DNA of 30,516 nt from Opitutales bacterium UBA7389 (GCA_002474325.1 DKNL01000073.1:965-31480), one strand, 5' to 3'. Positions 15,797 to 24,394 are shown, counted from the stretch's first letter. Notes: generated by a model not told the origin, from the letters alone. Program-made: numbers and translations.

Positions 15797-16137
15797 TAGG
15801 CGGGGGCGGGGGTTATTCGAAGGGTAATGCTCTGCATTAGTATTCATCCACTGCCCCCAGAAAAAATTGCTGCCCAAATGGCGCCTCCCGTAAATCAGGA
15901 GGCACCGTTACTGATTAGGATTTGGCCTCCTATCATCCTGATGGGCCATTTTCATTTTATCTCAAAAACAGGCCACTTTAGCCCAAAAACAGCCAAAAAA
16001 CGTCAATTTTGGCTCATTTTATGCAATTTTTGGCCCATTTTAGGTGTTTTCTGAATTAGGTTATAATCCATAAAAGTGCTGTTTTCCCCATCACAAGACG
16101 GGTTGAGAGTATCCACTACCCCCAGAAAAAATTGTTT
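15797..16137 (+). repeat. Dispersed repeat copy R3 (longest, composite)
   Basis: Modules in order: a degenerate tmRNA-tail-like G-rich start; ttattcga to tattcatccact (shared with R2); a cccccagaaaaaattg block; alternative hairpins at 15883-15931 (shared with R4); aaaacgtcaattttggctcat (shared with R1 and R4); a TATAAT (16062-16067) and a gctgttttcccc segment (shared with R1); and a second cccccagaaaaaattg block at 16119-16134. The two copies of that block bracket the middle modules. It ends 14 bp before the gene at 16151. No transposase is present. Confidence 0.7.
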
Positions 16138-16150
16138 CGCCAGGGCCACT

Positions 16151-17152
16151 TTGTTATATAAATGGAAGTTCAAGCTGAAAAACCCCACCCAAATTCTGCC
16201 TTGCCTGGTTTTCAGCTGTTTGTCGATTTCAGCAGCTCCGCCGTTCGCAGGGACTATTTTCCTAGATCCTGATATTATTCTGCCTAGTGACCCGACCACC
16301 TATCTCGATTTGGAAGATGCAGGGCAGGGGAATCGCCTGATGTTTGACCGTCGGCCAGCGGCATTTGTCACTTATCATGCCTTTCTGTTTAATGCCAGCT
16401 ACCTCGGGGCCAAGTCCATTGAAATACAGGTCAATCCGGAGTTTGAAACCGTTGAAGCTGCTCGAATGGAAGCGCTTCGTTTCGCTCCAGTGATCGGTCG
16501 TTTGCCAAATGTGCTCTTGAAAGATGTCGAGACCGTTTGGATACACAAAGGAACTAACCCTTTTGGTGGCGGGAATAACAACCTGCTTATTCATACAGAG
16601 CAGGCGGACGATTATATCTCCGATGGAATTCTGGAGGAAACTTTGGTTCATGAAGCTTCCCATACATCATTGGATGCGGATCATGCTGAGTCCGAGGGGT
16701 GGATAGCTGCTCAAAACTCTGACCCTGACTTTATTTCTACCTATGCACGGGATAACCCCAAAAGAGAAGATATCGCGGAGACGTTTCTTGTTTGGCTGGC
16801 GGTGCGACATCGTCCAGGCCGAATTTCTGATTCGCTCAAACAAACCATCGAGGCGACCAATCCGAATCGCTTGGTCTATTTTGATGAGCAGGGCTTCGAT
16901 TTTTTCCCCATTCTAATTCCGGAGAAAGCACCGAAGCTTAAGGAGTTTAATCTAAACCTTAATCGCTTGGACTTTTATCTGAAATGGGAATCTCGATTCG
17001 CCAGTCTCTATGATGTGGAGAGTTCTATAAATCTCGAAGATTGGTCTGTGTTGAAAGCCGGGATCCCATCGCAAGGCGATATCACCGAAACAAGCGATGA
17101 ACTTCCAAATAGCTTTGATCGCATATTTTTTCGGATAAAAGAAAAGAGATAA
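16151..17152 (+). CDS. Secreted HExxH protein (putative zinc metallopeptidase), unknown family
   Basis: The frame is open from ATG 16076, but those first 25 codons lie within repeat R3. TTG 16151 gives a signal peptide (LPCLVFSCLSISAA) and about 333 residues. HEASH (nt 16649-16663) is an HExxH zinc motif in the context EETLVHEASHTSLDADH. A downstream EDIAETFLVWLAVRH could give the third ligand and a supporting helix. The C-terminal 70 residues (FYLKWESRFASLYDVESS to FFRIKEKR) match the short beta-sandwich common at the ends of secreted verrucomicrobial proteins. It converges with the YHYH gene 23 bp away. Peptidase activity is inferred from the motif only. Confidence 0.65.
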   Translation: MLYKWKFKLKNPTQILPCLVFSCLSISAAPPFAGTIFLDPDIILPSDPTTYLDLEDAGQGNRLMFDRRPAAFVTYHAFLFNASYLGAKSIEIQVNPEFETVEAARMEALRFAPVIGRLPNVLLKDVETVWIHKGTNPFGGGNNNLLIHTEQADDYISDGILEETLVHEASHTSLDADHAESEGWIAAQNSDPDFISTYARDNPKREDIAETFLVWLAVRHRPGRISDSLKQTIEATNPNRLVYFDEQGFDFFPILIPEKAPKLKEFNLNLNRLDFYLKWESRFASLYDVESSINLEDWSVLKAGIPSQGDITETSDELPNSFDRIFFRIKEKR

Positions 17153-17175
17153 CTAGCTTTCGTTTCATAGTGCCA

Positions 17176-18261
17176 TCATCTTGGTGGAGGTCCTCCGCTC
17201 CTTTCAAATGACTCAGCAATATCTCCCCAGAAGCAGCGCCCCATATACGGCCATTCATTGATAACCACATAATAGTAAGTGCCCGATGGATATTCATGGG
17301 TGACGCCGAAGCGCCCATTGCATTCATCCAGATCTCCCGACCCTTGAATAAACTCGTAGTCCTCGACGTAGGTACCGTCGTAAAATCCTCCGGGGCCGCT
17401 CGATCGTGCTCCTGATCTCAATTGCCAAGAAGAAGCCAGCTCCACCACTTCGCTCGCAGAGTCCAATGGGTCTGAATACCCGAATGGTCCGTAAATCGGA
17501 AAGCCGTCGCCCGCGAAACCAATGAGCTCTGGGGATAGGTCAGTTGTGATAAGATCTTTGGGAACGCCATGATAGTGGTAGGTGCCATCGGGCTGAACAT
17601 GGGCAGACGCGTCATCAAAACCTAAATCGTGCACCAAAGCAGCCAGTTGCCAGCCAGATTGGCGATTGTTTTGGTAATACTCATTCGCGAAGGGATCTAG
17701 TATAACCCCTTCTCGAGTTATCCCGAATGCTTGAGGCACATTATAGTAAGTGGGGCTACTGTTTTTTGACGGAAACAGCGGAAAACTAAAGTTGAAATCC
17801 TGGGATGAAATTCGATTCGGATTCTGCGAGTTAGGAAAAACTCCTGTAGCGTGGTTCGGAAGCCCGTTCGAAGCAATCTCTCGCTCGCCAGAGAGCGCCA
17901 CTTGAGCCGCCCCAACTTCGCCGTCAAACTGGACTGTACCGATCATCTCGTAAGCTCCGACATAAGGTGAAATTTTTGGGTAAATGAGACGAAAAAGATT
18001 GGGTACATTCGCTTCGAGCTCACTAAGCCGCTGATGATTAAATCCGGAGAGCGGGTCGATACTACCAAAGTCTAGCCACTCAACCCCATCTTCGCTGGAC
18101 TGGACTTTCATGCGGAAGCCCTCGTGCCCAATTGCGTTCAGGTTTACGCCTCCTTTATCTTCAACTCCGAAGAACAGCTCGTGTTCGTCATGAGCCCAAA
18201 GGGACGCGGCAAAAACAAGGCAGGACGATAAAAAACCCTTTGTACGAATTGAAGACATCAA
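17176..18261 (-). CDS. Secreted YHYH-domain protein
   Basis: 361 residues with a signal peptide (GFLSSCLVFAASLWA) followed by His/Asp-rich HDEHE. The defining motif is DGTYHYHGVP near residues 224-233. It is accompanied by the conserved FAGDGFPIYGPFGY and, near the C-terminus, CNGRFGVTHEYPSGTYYYVV, all features of the YHYH family (PF14240). The His and Tyr clusters suggest metal binding, but the biochemical role of the family is not established. It converges on the HExxH gene. It is within the same accessory stretch as the copper operon, which makes a metal connection tempting but unproven. Confidence 0.85.
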   Translation of the reverse strand: MMSSIRTKGFLSSCLVFAASLWAHDEHELFFGVEDKGGVNLNAIGHEGFRMKVQSSEDGVEWLDFGSIDPLSGFNHQRLSELEANVPNLFRLIYPKISPYVGAYEMIGTVQFDGEVGAAQVALSGEREIASNGLPNHATGVFPNSQNPNRISSQDFNFSFPLFPSKNSSPTYYNVPQAFGITREGVILDPFANEYYQNNRQSGWQLAALVHDLGFDDASAHVQPDGTYHYHGVPKDLITTDLSPELIGFAGDGFPIYGPFGYSDPLDSASEVVELASSWQLRSGARSSGPGGFYDGTYVEDYEFIQGSGDLDECNGRFGVTHEYPSGTYYYVVINEWPYMGRCFWGDIAESFERSGGPPPR

Positions 18262-18442
18262 TCTGTATCTTACGAATATCCAAACTCTTTGGATTCACGC
18301 TACATTGCCCTCGAAAAAATGGCTACGCTAATAGCTCATCCCAAAGTTTGCTTTTATCAAGAAAATCCTCGTCGATCATTCTTAAATCACTCTACGCAAT
18401 GCCCTTGTCGTCTTTGGTCGAGGCTACTCTAATTGTCGTACC

Positions 18443-18991
18443 ATGAAACATAGTACGATCCTGACTATCACAACAGCTTGCGGAAATTTTGCCGTTCTCG
18501 CAGGTCTTGTGTTTTTAATTGTAGAGCTAAGGCAGAATTCCACCATAGCCCTGTCTCAAATAAGACAAGAGCGAACGCTTAGCATCATCAATGAATATGC
18601 TATGTTTGCGCAGAATAGGCAGTTCACTAGCATGCTCCACAAGGCTCTCGAGGATGGCGACTTTGACTCACTATCGAAGGATGATTGGAATCAGGTCAGA
18701 CTTTATGAGACTGCGAGAATGGTGAGGCTCGAGGACGTCTTTTTCCAGTATCACAACGGTCTCATCGATGACTCTGCCTATGATTTCAGTCTGGCGATGG
18801 CAGCTAGTAGGCTACCATTCTGGAAGTGGTTGAAAGTTGCTGCAATCAATCCCGATTTCAAAGTGGCTGTTGATGCCTTCACCCAGCGGTCTGATTTCAA
18901 AAAGGCTGTGCTGACTATGGAATTTTCGGAATGGACCAAAGAAAACCCAAGTCCTTTCAGAGGAATCTGGGCTCCCTCAGTCTATGAATAA
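18443..18991 (+). CDS. Single-pass membrane protein of unknown function
   Basis: 182 residues. One membrane segment lies near the N-terminus (NFAVLAGLVFLIVELRQNS). Then follows a helical soluble domain with Trp/Tyr-rich segments (ETARMVRLEDVFFQYHNGLI; LPFWKWLKVAA). The layout 'short N-tail, helix, LRQNS' recurs in many uncharacterised marine bacterial proteins, but I cannot name the family or give a function. Repeat R4, with its hairpins, begins 37 bp after the stop and may serve as its terminator. Confidence 0.65.
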   Translation: MKHSTILTITTACGNFAVLAGLVFLIVELRQNSTIALSQIRQERTLSIINEYAMFAQNRQFTSMLHKALEDGDFDSLSKDDWNQVRLYETARMVRLEDVFFQYHNGLIDDSAYDFSLAMAASRLPFWKWLKVAAINPDFKVAVDAFTQRSDFKKAVLTMEFSEWTKENPSPFRGIWAPSVYE

Positions 18992-19027
18992 AGCCACAGC
19001 TTCTTCTCAAAAAATTTGGGCTCAGAA

Positions 19028-19147
19028 TGCGCCTCCCGTTAATCAGGAGGCACTGTTATTGATTAGGATTTAGCCTCCTATGATCCCAAAGTGCTACTCT
19101 CCGATTTTTGACCAAAAACAGCCAGAAAACGTCAATTTTGGCTCATC
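19028..19147 (+). repeat. Dispersed repeat copy R4 with two alternative hairpins
   Basis: GCCTCC (19031-19036) can pair with GGAGGC (19046-19051), or that same middle strand can pair with GCCTCC (19073-19078). R3 has the identical three-strand arrangement at 15883-15930, with only about five base differences over 58. The following cagcc-aaaacgtcaattttggctcat segment is also shared with R3. Confidence 0.65.
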
Positions 19148-19162
19148 TATCCCTAGCCTTAG

Positions 19163-19780
19163 CTAGGCATCCGTGGAAGCCGTGACATCCAGCTTGATCA
19201 CCACTTTGTCGCGGATGAGATCGTCCACTTTCCCTTTGTAGGCAATCCCCCAATCGAAGCGCTTGATATCGAACTCCGCCTTGAGGGCGACCGAGCTATC
19301 AGAAACGTTGATTTCGGCTGGAAAGGTAATATTATTAGTAACACCACGCATGGTCAAATTGCCAGTAAGCTCTCCATTTTCGCTCAGCGAAGTAACGACG
19401 AATTCCGCAGTCGGAAAATTTGGGACATCAAAGAAATCGGAATTCTTTAAATGGCCCGTAAGCCGATTGCTATCCGACCAAAGGGACTCCATCTGAATCT
19501 TTATTTGGCTCGACGGGGCAATCATTCCATTGGCAACCGCGATCGTCCCAGAAAAATCCTTAAATCCCCCATCATGGCTGCCTGTAACTTTCGATCCGAT
19601 GAACGAAATCGAAGAGTCACCAGAAATCGTATACAATTTGGCATCTACCACAGATCTCACTGCATCTACGGCTTCAGCAACTTTAGCATCTTCAGTTTTA
19701 TCCGCTGGATTCGCGCAGCCCGCGATTAGAAGGACAAACGAGGCGATGAGAAGATATGTAAAAGAATTGAACGATTTCAT
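19163..19780 (-). CDS. YceI-family lipoprotein
   Basis: The frame extends to 19831, but ATG 19780 gives MKSFNSFTYLLIASFVLLIAGC, a lipoprotein signal with the lipobox LIAGC. The mature domain is a YceI lipocalin-like barrel: YTISGDSSISFIGSKV, HDGGFKDFSGTI, LTGHLKNSDFFDVPNFPTAEF, MRGVTNNITFPAEI and KRFDWGIAYKG are all family blocks. YceI proteins bind isoprenoid-like or amphiphilic ligands in the periplasm; the ligand here is unknown. It lies downstream of ssrA on the same strand, 92 bp from the tmRNA 3' end. Confidence 0.88.
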   Translation of the reverse strand: MKSFNSFTYLLIASFVLLIAGCANPADKTEDAKVAEAVDAVRSVVDAKLYTISGDSSISFIGSKVTGSHDGGFKDFSGTIAVANGMIAPSSQIKIQMESLWSDSNRLTGHLKNSDFFDVPNFPTAEFVVTSLSENGELTGNLTMRGVTNNITFPAEINVSDSSVALKAEFDIKRFDWGIAYKGKVDDLIRDKVVIKLDVTASTDA

Positions 19781-19871
19781 CGCGTGAACGAACGCTACCT
19801 GATCGAATCGTGTCAATCGCAATCGTTTCAAAAATTGGACGAAATACTAGTCTAATTGCTATCTGATTATC

Positions 19872-20231
<360 letters not shown>

Positions 20232-20419
20232 ATGAGCGAGTTTAGCTCGCGAATGGTGAATTGAAACTAGTGAAGAGCGAAAGGCTCTCCAGCTCGGATT
20301 TGGCGGTTACGTTTAGTGATGCGTAATTGTGGCAAATAAAAGAACAGATAGGGTTTATTGGCTTAAGTGCTCGATAAATCAAGTTGAATGCGAAATCAGG
20401 GTGCCTTAAGGCTTATGCC

Positions 20420-21805
20420 ATGTTTTCATCGTTCGTTTTCCTTTTCGCCGCCAACTTCAGCGAGTGGCTCAATAAGCTGTGGACGGACACGCTCGCTCCT
20501 AGGTGGGATTCTTTTATGCAGGTGTTTGTAGGCGAGGATCTGCTGGTCCAAGTTGGAAGTATTGCCGGGGCCTTTCTGCTGGCCTATGTCATTAAGCTAG
20601 GGCTGAAGCCGCTTCTCATGCGGCTGACGGAGGCGATCGAGGAGCGGGATGACTGGGTTGAGGATTCGGTCGATTGGGCGAGTGATAACCTGTTTCGACT
20701 GCTTTTGGTGGGCTTGCTTTGGGCGGTTTCCCTTTACTTGGATGCCGCCGCAGCGTTGGCGAGTGATGCGGGGGTTGGACTTGTCGAAGGCCCGAACTAC
20801 ATTCTGGTACGGGCCTTAGCTAGTATTGCTACTTTGTGGCTGGTATCTGGAGCTTTGCCCCGCCGGATTAAGCAGCAGATCTACTTCAAGACCTTATTCT
20901 TCGTGTTGGCCATGGCGCTCATCCTTAATCTTCTTGGTGTCTGGAGTGTCATTAGCGAGGGACTGAATGGGATACGGTTGTTTCCTATCTCAGAAGGAAT
21001 AGAGACTCAGGTAACCGTTCTAACGCTTCTGAAGGGGTTGGTCGCTATACTGATTTTAATCCCCCTGACTGGATGGCTCGTCCGGGCATCTGAATCGAAA
21101 GTTAAAAGGATGCAAAGCGTATCGCCAGCGCTCCAAGTGCTCGCTCTGAAATTGATCAAGCTGGTGGTGGCGGTGGCCGCCATCATGCTTGCCATCAGTT
21201 CGATGGGAGTGAACCTGTCTGCATTCGCGTTTCTTGGGGGTGCAATCGGTTTAGGTTTGGGTTTCGGTTTTCAGAAAGTGATCTCCAATCTGATCAGTGG
21301 CGTCATTCTATTGGGAGATCGTTCGATCAAGCCTGGTGATGTTATCGAGGTCGACCAGACCTATGGGTGGATCAACACCTTGGGCGCCCGCTATACTTCA
21401 GTCATCACGCGAGATGGTACCGAGCACTTAATTCCCAACGAAATGATGATTACTGAAAAGGTGGTCAATTGGTCATTCAGCGATGAAAAAGTACGACTGA
21501 AGATCCCTTTTGGAACTTCTTACGATTCCGATCCGAGACAGGTTATGAAGCTGGTTCTCGAATCCGCGGAAGAACATCCGCGCGTTCTAGATAAACCCGG
21601 GCCTGTTGTGCGACTCATGGGGTTTGGTGATAGCGGTGTCGATTTCGAGCTCAGAATTTGGATACGAGATCCCTCAGCTGGCGTGAACAATGTGCGTAGC
21701 GACCTGTATTTAGGCATTTGGGATACCTTTAAGGAGCATAACATCGAAATTCCATTCCCGCAGCGGGATTTGCATGTCAAAGAGATGCCGCCGAGGGAAT
21801 TATGA
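20420..21805 (+). CDS. MscS-family mechanosensitive ion channel
   Basis: ATG 20420 is preferred over 20384 because a ribosome-like AAGG lies about 8 bases before it and the hydrophobic N-terminus begins there. About 461 residues: several membrane helices (around residues 40-60, 90-105, 130-150, 160-185 and 205-225), then the pore helix AFAFLGGAIGLGLGFGFQKV continuing into SNLISGVILLGDRSIKPGDV, the core MscS signature. A cytoplasmic beta domain follows (GTEHLIPNEMMITEKVVNWS). It is longer than the minimal MscS, with two extra N-terminal helices. It should release solutes on hypo-osmotic shock. It is transcribed alone and converges with mdh. Confidence 0.92.
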   Translation: MFSSFVFLFAANFSEWLNKLWTDTLAPRWDSFMQVFVGEDLLVQVGSIAGAFLLAYVIKLGLKPLLMRLTEAIEERDDWVEDSVDWASDNLFRLLLVGLLWAVSLYLDAAAALASDAGVGLVEGPNYILVRALASIATLWLVSGALPRRIKQQIYFKTLFFVLAMALILNLLGVWSVISEGLNGIRLFPISEGIETQVTVLTLLKGLVAILILIPLTGWLVRASESKVKRMQSVSPALQVLALKLIKLVVAVAAIMLAISSMGVNLSAFAFLGGAIGLGLGFGFQKVISNLISGVILLGDRSIKPGDVIEVDQTYGWINTLGARYTSVITRDGTEHLIPNEMMITEKVVNWSFSDEKVRLKIPFGTSYDSDPRQVMKLVLESAEEHPRVLDKPGPVVRLMGFGDSGVDFELRIWIRDPSAGVNNVRSDLYLGIWDTFKEHNIEIPFPQRDLHVKEMPPREL

Positions 21806-21850
21806 TTAAGTTGGGGAGAAAGGGCGATTTACCCCATATTCATGTATCAA

Positions 21851-21874
21851 GAACGCACCGGGGGCATCGCGTTC
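21851..21874. terminator. Hairpin between convergent mscS-like gene and mdh
   Basis: GAACGC (21851-21856) pairs with GCGTTC (21869-21874) across a 12-base loop. It sits between two gene ends and could act in both directions, but neither side has a good T-run. Confidence 0.4.
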
Positions 21875-21895
21875 CACCGAAGAAACTAAGAGAGC

Positions 21896-22879
21896 CTATG
21901 GGAGCAGGCTGATCACCATAGACTTCTCTTCTTTGAGCTCGTTTTCGGTGGCGGTGATTTTCTCCCTGCTGAAATCATTGATTTCCAATTCTTCGATGAT
22001 TGTTGGACCTGATCCGTCATTGCTCATCGGATACGAATAGATTAGGCCGGGTTCAATGCCGTATTCTCCATTCGAGTGGATAGCGACACTAAAGCAATCG
22101 TCGCTCGGCGATGGATTTACGAGGGACCGAACGGTGTCGATGGCCGCATTCGCAGCTGAGGCTGCAGAAGAGAGGCCGCGAGCTTTGATTATGGCTGCAC
22201 CTCGTTGCTGAACGGTGGGGATAAAGGTTTCCGTGTACCAGGCTTCGTCGGTAATGACATGAGGCACGGGACTGCCGTTAATCGTAGCGTCAAAATAGTT
22301 TGGGTACATCGTGGAAGAGTGATTCCCCCAGATGGCGAGATTCTTGACCGCATCGACATCGACATCAGCTTTGATCGCCAGCTGGGTCTTGGCTCGATTT
22401 TCATCGAGACGGGTCATGGCGAACCAGCGGTCCTTGGGAATGTCCTGAGCGTTATTCATGGCGATCAGGCAATTGGTGTTGCAGGGGTTGCCGACGACGA
22501 GTGTTCGAATATCGGAAGCGGCATTTTCCTGGATGGCTTTCCCTTGGCTGGTGAAGATCTTACCGTTGATTCCCAGCAAATCCTTTCTCTCCATTCCGGC
22601 TTTTCGGGGAACGCTTCCCACGAGTAGCGCCCAGCTCGCTTTGCTGAAGCCCTCATTGAGATCGGTGGTGGGAACAATGCCTTTGAGAAGCGGAAACGCG
22701 CAGTCCTGCAGCTCCATCACTACTCCCTCCAGAGCTTTCATGCCTGGCTCGATTTCGATTAGCCTGAGGACAACCGGCTGATCAGGACCGAGCAACTGTC
22801 CGGAGGCTATGCGGAAAAGTAGCGAATAACCGATTTGGCCGGCTGCGCCGGTCACGGCAACATGAATGGGATCTTTCAT
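21896..22879 (-). CDS. mdh: Malate dehydrogenase
   Basis: 327 residues, the normal length for the cytosolic-type (LDH-like) MDH group. NAD-binding motif VTGAAGQIGYSLLFRIASG at the N-terminus; substrate arginine region VPRKAGMERKDLL; NPCNTNCLIA; TRLDENRAK; and the catalytic His in IWGNHSSTMYP. It converts malate and oxaloacetate with NAD in the TCA cycle, in the cytoplasm. It is monocistronic on the minus strand, with convergent mscS-like downstream. All key residues are present. Confidence 0.96.
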   Translation of the reverse strand: MKDPIHVAVTGAAGQIGYSLLFRIASGQLLGPDQPVVLRLIEIEPGMKALEGVVMELQDCAFPLLKGIVPTTDLNEGFSKASWALLVGSVPRKAGMERKDLLGINGKIFTSQGKAIQENAASDIRTLVVGNPCNTNCLIAMNNAQDIPKDRWFAMTRLDENRAKTQLAIKADVDVDAVKNLAIWGNHSSTMYPNYFDATINGSPVPHVITDEAWYTETFIPTVQQRGAAIIKARGLSSAASAANAAIDTVRSLVNPSPSDDCFSVAIHSNGEYGIEPGLIYSYPMSNDGSGPTIIEELEINDFSREKITATENELKEEKSMVISLLP

Positions 22880-23008
22880 AAGCGGATGAGTTTGGTTCTA
22901 GCTTAGGCAGTCGGGCCCAGGCGATCAAAAAGGAAGGCTCAGGCGTGGAAATTTCGGCGGCTTATAGCCCTTGGAAAAGCAGTTAATGTGGTATGATTAT
23001 TTCCGATA

Positions 23009-23040
23009 GGTAGAGCTGTTTGTTCCTAAACAGCTCTACC
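23009..23040 (-). terminator. Strong hairpin after aroG
   Basis: GGTAGAGCTGTTT (23009-23021) pairs perfectly over 13 bp with AAACAGCTCTACC (23028-23040) around a six-base loop. It lies 32 bp past the aroG stop. The T-run is poor on both sides. Confidence 0.6.
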
Positions 23041-23071
23041 ATTATTGAATCGAGACTTTACTATACTTTCT

Positions 23072-24133
23072 CTATGCAGACGTGAACCGAGAAGCGAGGC
23101 GATCGTAGGCATTCAATATAGAAGCTTCCGTCGTGTCCCAGTCGATACACCCATCTGTTATGGAAACTCCTCGTTTCAAGGTCTCCAAAGGAGCGGGAAA
23201 CTTCTGGTTACCCGCTTCGAGGTTGCTCTCTATCATTGTGCCGATGATGGCTTCGTTCCCTTGTTCGACCTGAGAGATAATGGCGTCGAGGACTTCAGGC
23301 TGACGTTCCGGTTGCTTGTTGCTATTGCCGTGACTGCAATCAATCATGATAGCCTGTTTTAGACCAGCCTTCTCCAGGTCTTCCATCACCTTGGCCACGC
23401 TGCCGGCATCGTAGTTCGGTCCGGCGCCTCCGCCTCTCAGTACCACGTGGCAATTCTGGTTGCCCGCGGTGGTCACTGCCGAAGCGTGACCCTCAGTATT
23501 GATTCCCAGGAAGGTTTGAACGCCGCTAGCGGCCTTGATCGCGTTGATGGCAACCTGGCATGTGCCATCCATTCCGTTCTTGAAACCAACTGGCATAGAC
23601 AACCCGGAAGCCATTTGCCGATGGGTTTGCGATTCGGTCGTTCTGGCGCCAATGGCGGCCCAAGAAACGAGATCGGCGATGTATTGGGGAGTGATTGGGT
23701 CCAGCAGTTCCGTAGCGGTAGGAACTCCGAGATCTATGATATCTCGAAGAAAATTCCGGGCTACGTGCAGTCCTTTGGCGATATTTTCAGAGCCGTCGAG
23801 ATCCGGATCCATAATCAGGCCTTTCCAGCCGAGCGAGGTACGCGGTTTTTCGAAATAGACGCGCATAACCAAGCAAATGCGGTCGTTAACTCGTTCCTTG
23901 AGGGCAGCGAGGCGTCGGCCATATTCCATTCCGCTATTTGTATCGTGGATAGAGCAAGGCCCGACTACGAGCAACAACCGATGATCATCACCAAAGATGA
24001 TCTGGTGAATTTCTTGTCGGGATTGGGAAATGAATTCTGATTGAGAGTCCGTTTTGGCAATCTCATCTACGAGTTCTCGAGGAGCAGGGAGCTTTGCTGT
24101 TTGGGTGACATTGATGTCGGATGTCTTTTTCAC
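23072..24133 (-). CDS. aroG: 3-deoxy-7-phosphoheptulonate (DAHP) synthase, class I AroFGH type
   Basis: 353 residues, normal for the class. It joins phosphoenolpyruvate and erythrose 4-phosphate, the first shikimate-pathway step. Diagnostic blocks in order: LLLVVGPCSIHDTNSGMEYG, MRVYFEKPRTSLGWKGL, GVPTATELLDPITPQYIADL, GARTTESQTHRQMASGLSMP, GFKNGMDGT, VVLRGG and MIDCSHGNSNK. The metal-binding Cys (GPCSIHD) and His (CSHGNS) are present. Which aromatic amino acid inhibits it cannot be told. Its 5' region contains a hairpin and a possible leader ORF, so it may be controlled by attenuation. aroE of the same pathway lies 4 kb away. Confidence 0.95.
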   Translation of the reverse strand: MKKTSDINVTQTAKLPAPRELVDEIAKTDSQSEFISQSRQEIHQIIFGDDHRLLLVVGPCSIHDTNSGMEYGRRLAALKERVNDRICLVMRVYFEKPRTSLGWKGLIMDPDLDGSENIAKGLHVARNFLRDIIDLGVPTATELLDPITPQYIADLVSWAAIGARTTESQTHRQMASGLSMPVGFKNGMDGTCQVAINAIKAASGVQTFLGINTEGHASAVTTAGNQNCHVVLRGGGAGPNYDAGSVAKVMEDLEKAGLKQAIMIDCSHGNSNKQPERQPEVLDAIISQVEQGNEAIIGTMIESNLEAGNQKFPAPLETLKRGVSITDGCIDWDTTEASILNAYDRLASRFTSA

Positions 24134-24231
24134 GGCCGCGATAGTTGAGGGGCTTTAGCGAATTTCAATGGCGAATTCGCCGAATAGTACTTGCGAAAAG
24201 AAATCAGCACATGGCGGATAGGCAAAAATAA

Positions 24232-24261
24232 GGCGGGCAGCCTACCCCTAAGCTGCCCGCC
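24232..24261 (-). terminator. Intrinsic terminator in the aroG 5' region (possible attenuator)
   Basis: GGCGGGCAGC pairs perfectly (10 bp) with GCTGCCCGCC. On the minus strand the hairpin is followed by TTATTTTTG. It stands 98 bp before the aroG start and not after any gene, so it must end either a leader or a separate small RNA. A second, smaller hairpin, TCCCGC-tca-GCGGGA on the minus strand, lies just upstream in the transcript (24289-24303). Confidence 0.65.
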
Positions 24262-24272
24262 ATCTCGTTTTC

Positions 24273-24359
24273 TTAGTTACCCCAAAATCCCGCTGAGCGG
24301 GAAAATGTTTGATGTTGACCGCGAGGATTAAGAATTCTCTTTTGTCTGTCAATATCCAT
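24273..24359 (-). CDS. Putative 28-residue aroG leader peptide
   Basis: ATG 24359 to TAA ending at 24273, on the aroG strand. It starts MDIDRQKR and ends SAGFWGN, with Phe codons at positions 19 and 25 and Trp at 26. The stop is 11 bases before the terminator stem, the geometry of amino-acid attenuators. The smaller hairpin covers its last third. Against it: the ribosome site is weak, the aromatic codons are few, and a TTGACA at 24352-24347 could be a promoter starting inside the ORF. Confidence 0.35.
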   Translation of the reverse strand: MDIDRQKRILNPRGQHQTFSRSAGFWGN

Positions 24360-24394
24360 TTTCGAATTTTCGCTACTTTCCAATCTGGCTATCT

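Noticed and set aside
15797..16137. Insertion sequence or MITE with terminal inverted repeats
   Set aside because: I could find no convincing terminal inverted repeats or target-site duplications, and no transposase. It is recorded only as a repeat.
13161..19147. Integron-type attC sites in the repeat family
   Set aside because: No RYYYAAC/GTTRRRY pairs at the expected spacing, no integron integrase, and the repeats precede genes instead of following them.
22205..22627. 140-residue open frame opposite mdh
   Set aside because: Antisense to a complete, conserved mdh.
23447..24040. 197-residue open frame opposite aroG
   Set aside because: It lies wholly antisense to a strongly conserved gene, has no domain, and mirrors its codon structure.
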